NCBI RefSeq assembly: GCF_000003605.2
Contig: NW_003134363.1
Coordinates: 223,979-253,665 of the forward strand
DNA length: 29,687 nt
Direction of reading: 5' to 3'
Source: Saccoglossus kowalevskii
Taxonomy: Eukaryota > Hemichordata > Enteropneusta > Harrimaniidae
Positions 29,256 to 29,687 of this stretch are shown in pieces. The notes under the pieces were generated by a model. The model worked only from the letters and a program-made list of their open reading frames with translations, did no database searches and was not told where the DNA came from. The position numbers and the translations under genes were made by a program. How positions within the stretch are numbered: position 1 is the stretch's first letter; every line of letters begins with the position of its first letter.

Positions 29256-29687
29256 GTGAGTGATATAATGTCAATTTTACATTTTTAGCTGAAACTTCTG
29301 TGTAGTTTAACCTTTTGACCATCAGTATTTGTTTATAATTTTTTATATTTACCTTGCCCGTATAATCAAAGATGGAAAGGAAAGGTATACTAACGTCGTC
29401 GTCATTATTAATGTTTATTACAGAGTATTGCATACTAACCCCTTTGGTTAATGAAATTTTAATTTCATAAACAAATGGGATAATTGCCAATTATCATATA
29501 ATACTGGTTAAATAAAATCGAAATAACAGTGGATAGCTCCCGTAGGGGGCGTCCTTCCCCTGTCATCTGATTTGCATACTTCCATTTTTAACCACGAGAT
29601 TGATTCACGGTTGAAATTTGGGCTTGCCAAATATCATTGTTTTTGCGGTGGAAATACATTGTTACCACCCATCAACACAGCCACCGA
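29256..29687. other. Start of the next intron or flank, truncated
   Basis: Begins with the donor GTGAGT. No further exon is supported before the window ends. ATTTGCAT (an octamer-like word) occurs near 29570 without clear context. Confidence 0.35.

Noticed and set aside
1-29687. CRISPR array
   Set aside because: The direct repeats are contiguous minisatellites without unique spacers, in a eukaryotic sequence.

Overview
The window looks like animal nuclear DNA: AT-rich, with sparse short exons bounded by GT/AG sites, TATA boxes, poly-A signals, microsatellites, minisatellites and many non-autonomous transposons. There are no bacterial operons, and Shine-Dalgarno sites would be meaningless here. 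The repeat style (GGACGCACGG-type tails, TACATGTA words, short DNA-transposon MITEs, one decayed LINE) suggests a marine invertebrate, perhaps a mollusc or other lophotrochozoan. That placement is inference. No gene could be named with confidence.

Layout. 1-540: a diverged interspersed repeat in three tandem subunits. 541-4735: essentially gene-free, with a CAGA/CATA microsatellite and a 184-bp TA-flanked MITE. 4736-4911: the best minus-strand coding evidence, a 31-codon terminal exon with a strong acceptor and a poly-A signal. 5692-10905: four unrelated minisatellites almost end to end (49/64 bp, 45 bp, 102/104 bp and 36 bp). 11335-13011: an older interspersed repeat, a ~200-bp duplication and a small MITE. 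13.7-16.1 kb: CpG-richer, with four perfect TGACGTCA (CRE) palindromes and a candidate minus-strand first exon. If that exon and the one at 4.8 kb belong to one gene, the minisatellites lie in its introns.

16.8-22.1 kb: MITEs of one TTAA-ended superfamily, a tRNA-like SINE, a TATA-driven candidate small gene near 18.4 kb, and a broken LINE reverse transcriptase. 22.6-24.9 kb: three hAT-like MITEs with apparent 5-bp target duplications. One carries a second MITE nested at a TA, and a neighbouring copy preserves the empty site. Candidate open frames lie between them.

25.77-29.26 kb: the best plus-strand gene. A TATA box precedes a signal-peptide exon ending in phase 1. About 3 kb downstream is a phase 1-1 exon of 79 codons with two N-glycosylation sequons. 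Together they predict a secreted or surface protein that I do not recognise and whose 3' end lies outside the window. Its first intron holds a foldback element, two MITEs and a repeat copy.

Most long open frames here are by-products of repeats, including the 895-codon frame over the 45-bp minisatellite, which has no ATG until close to its 3' end.
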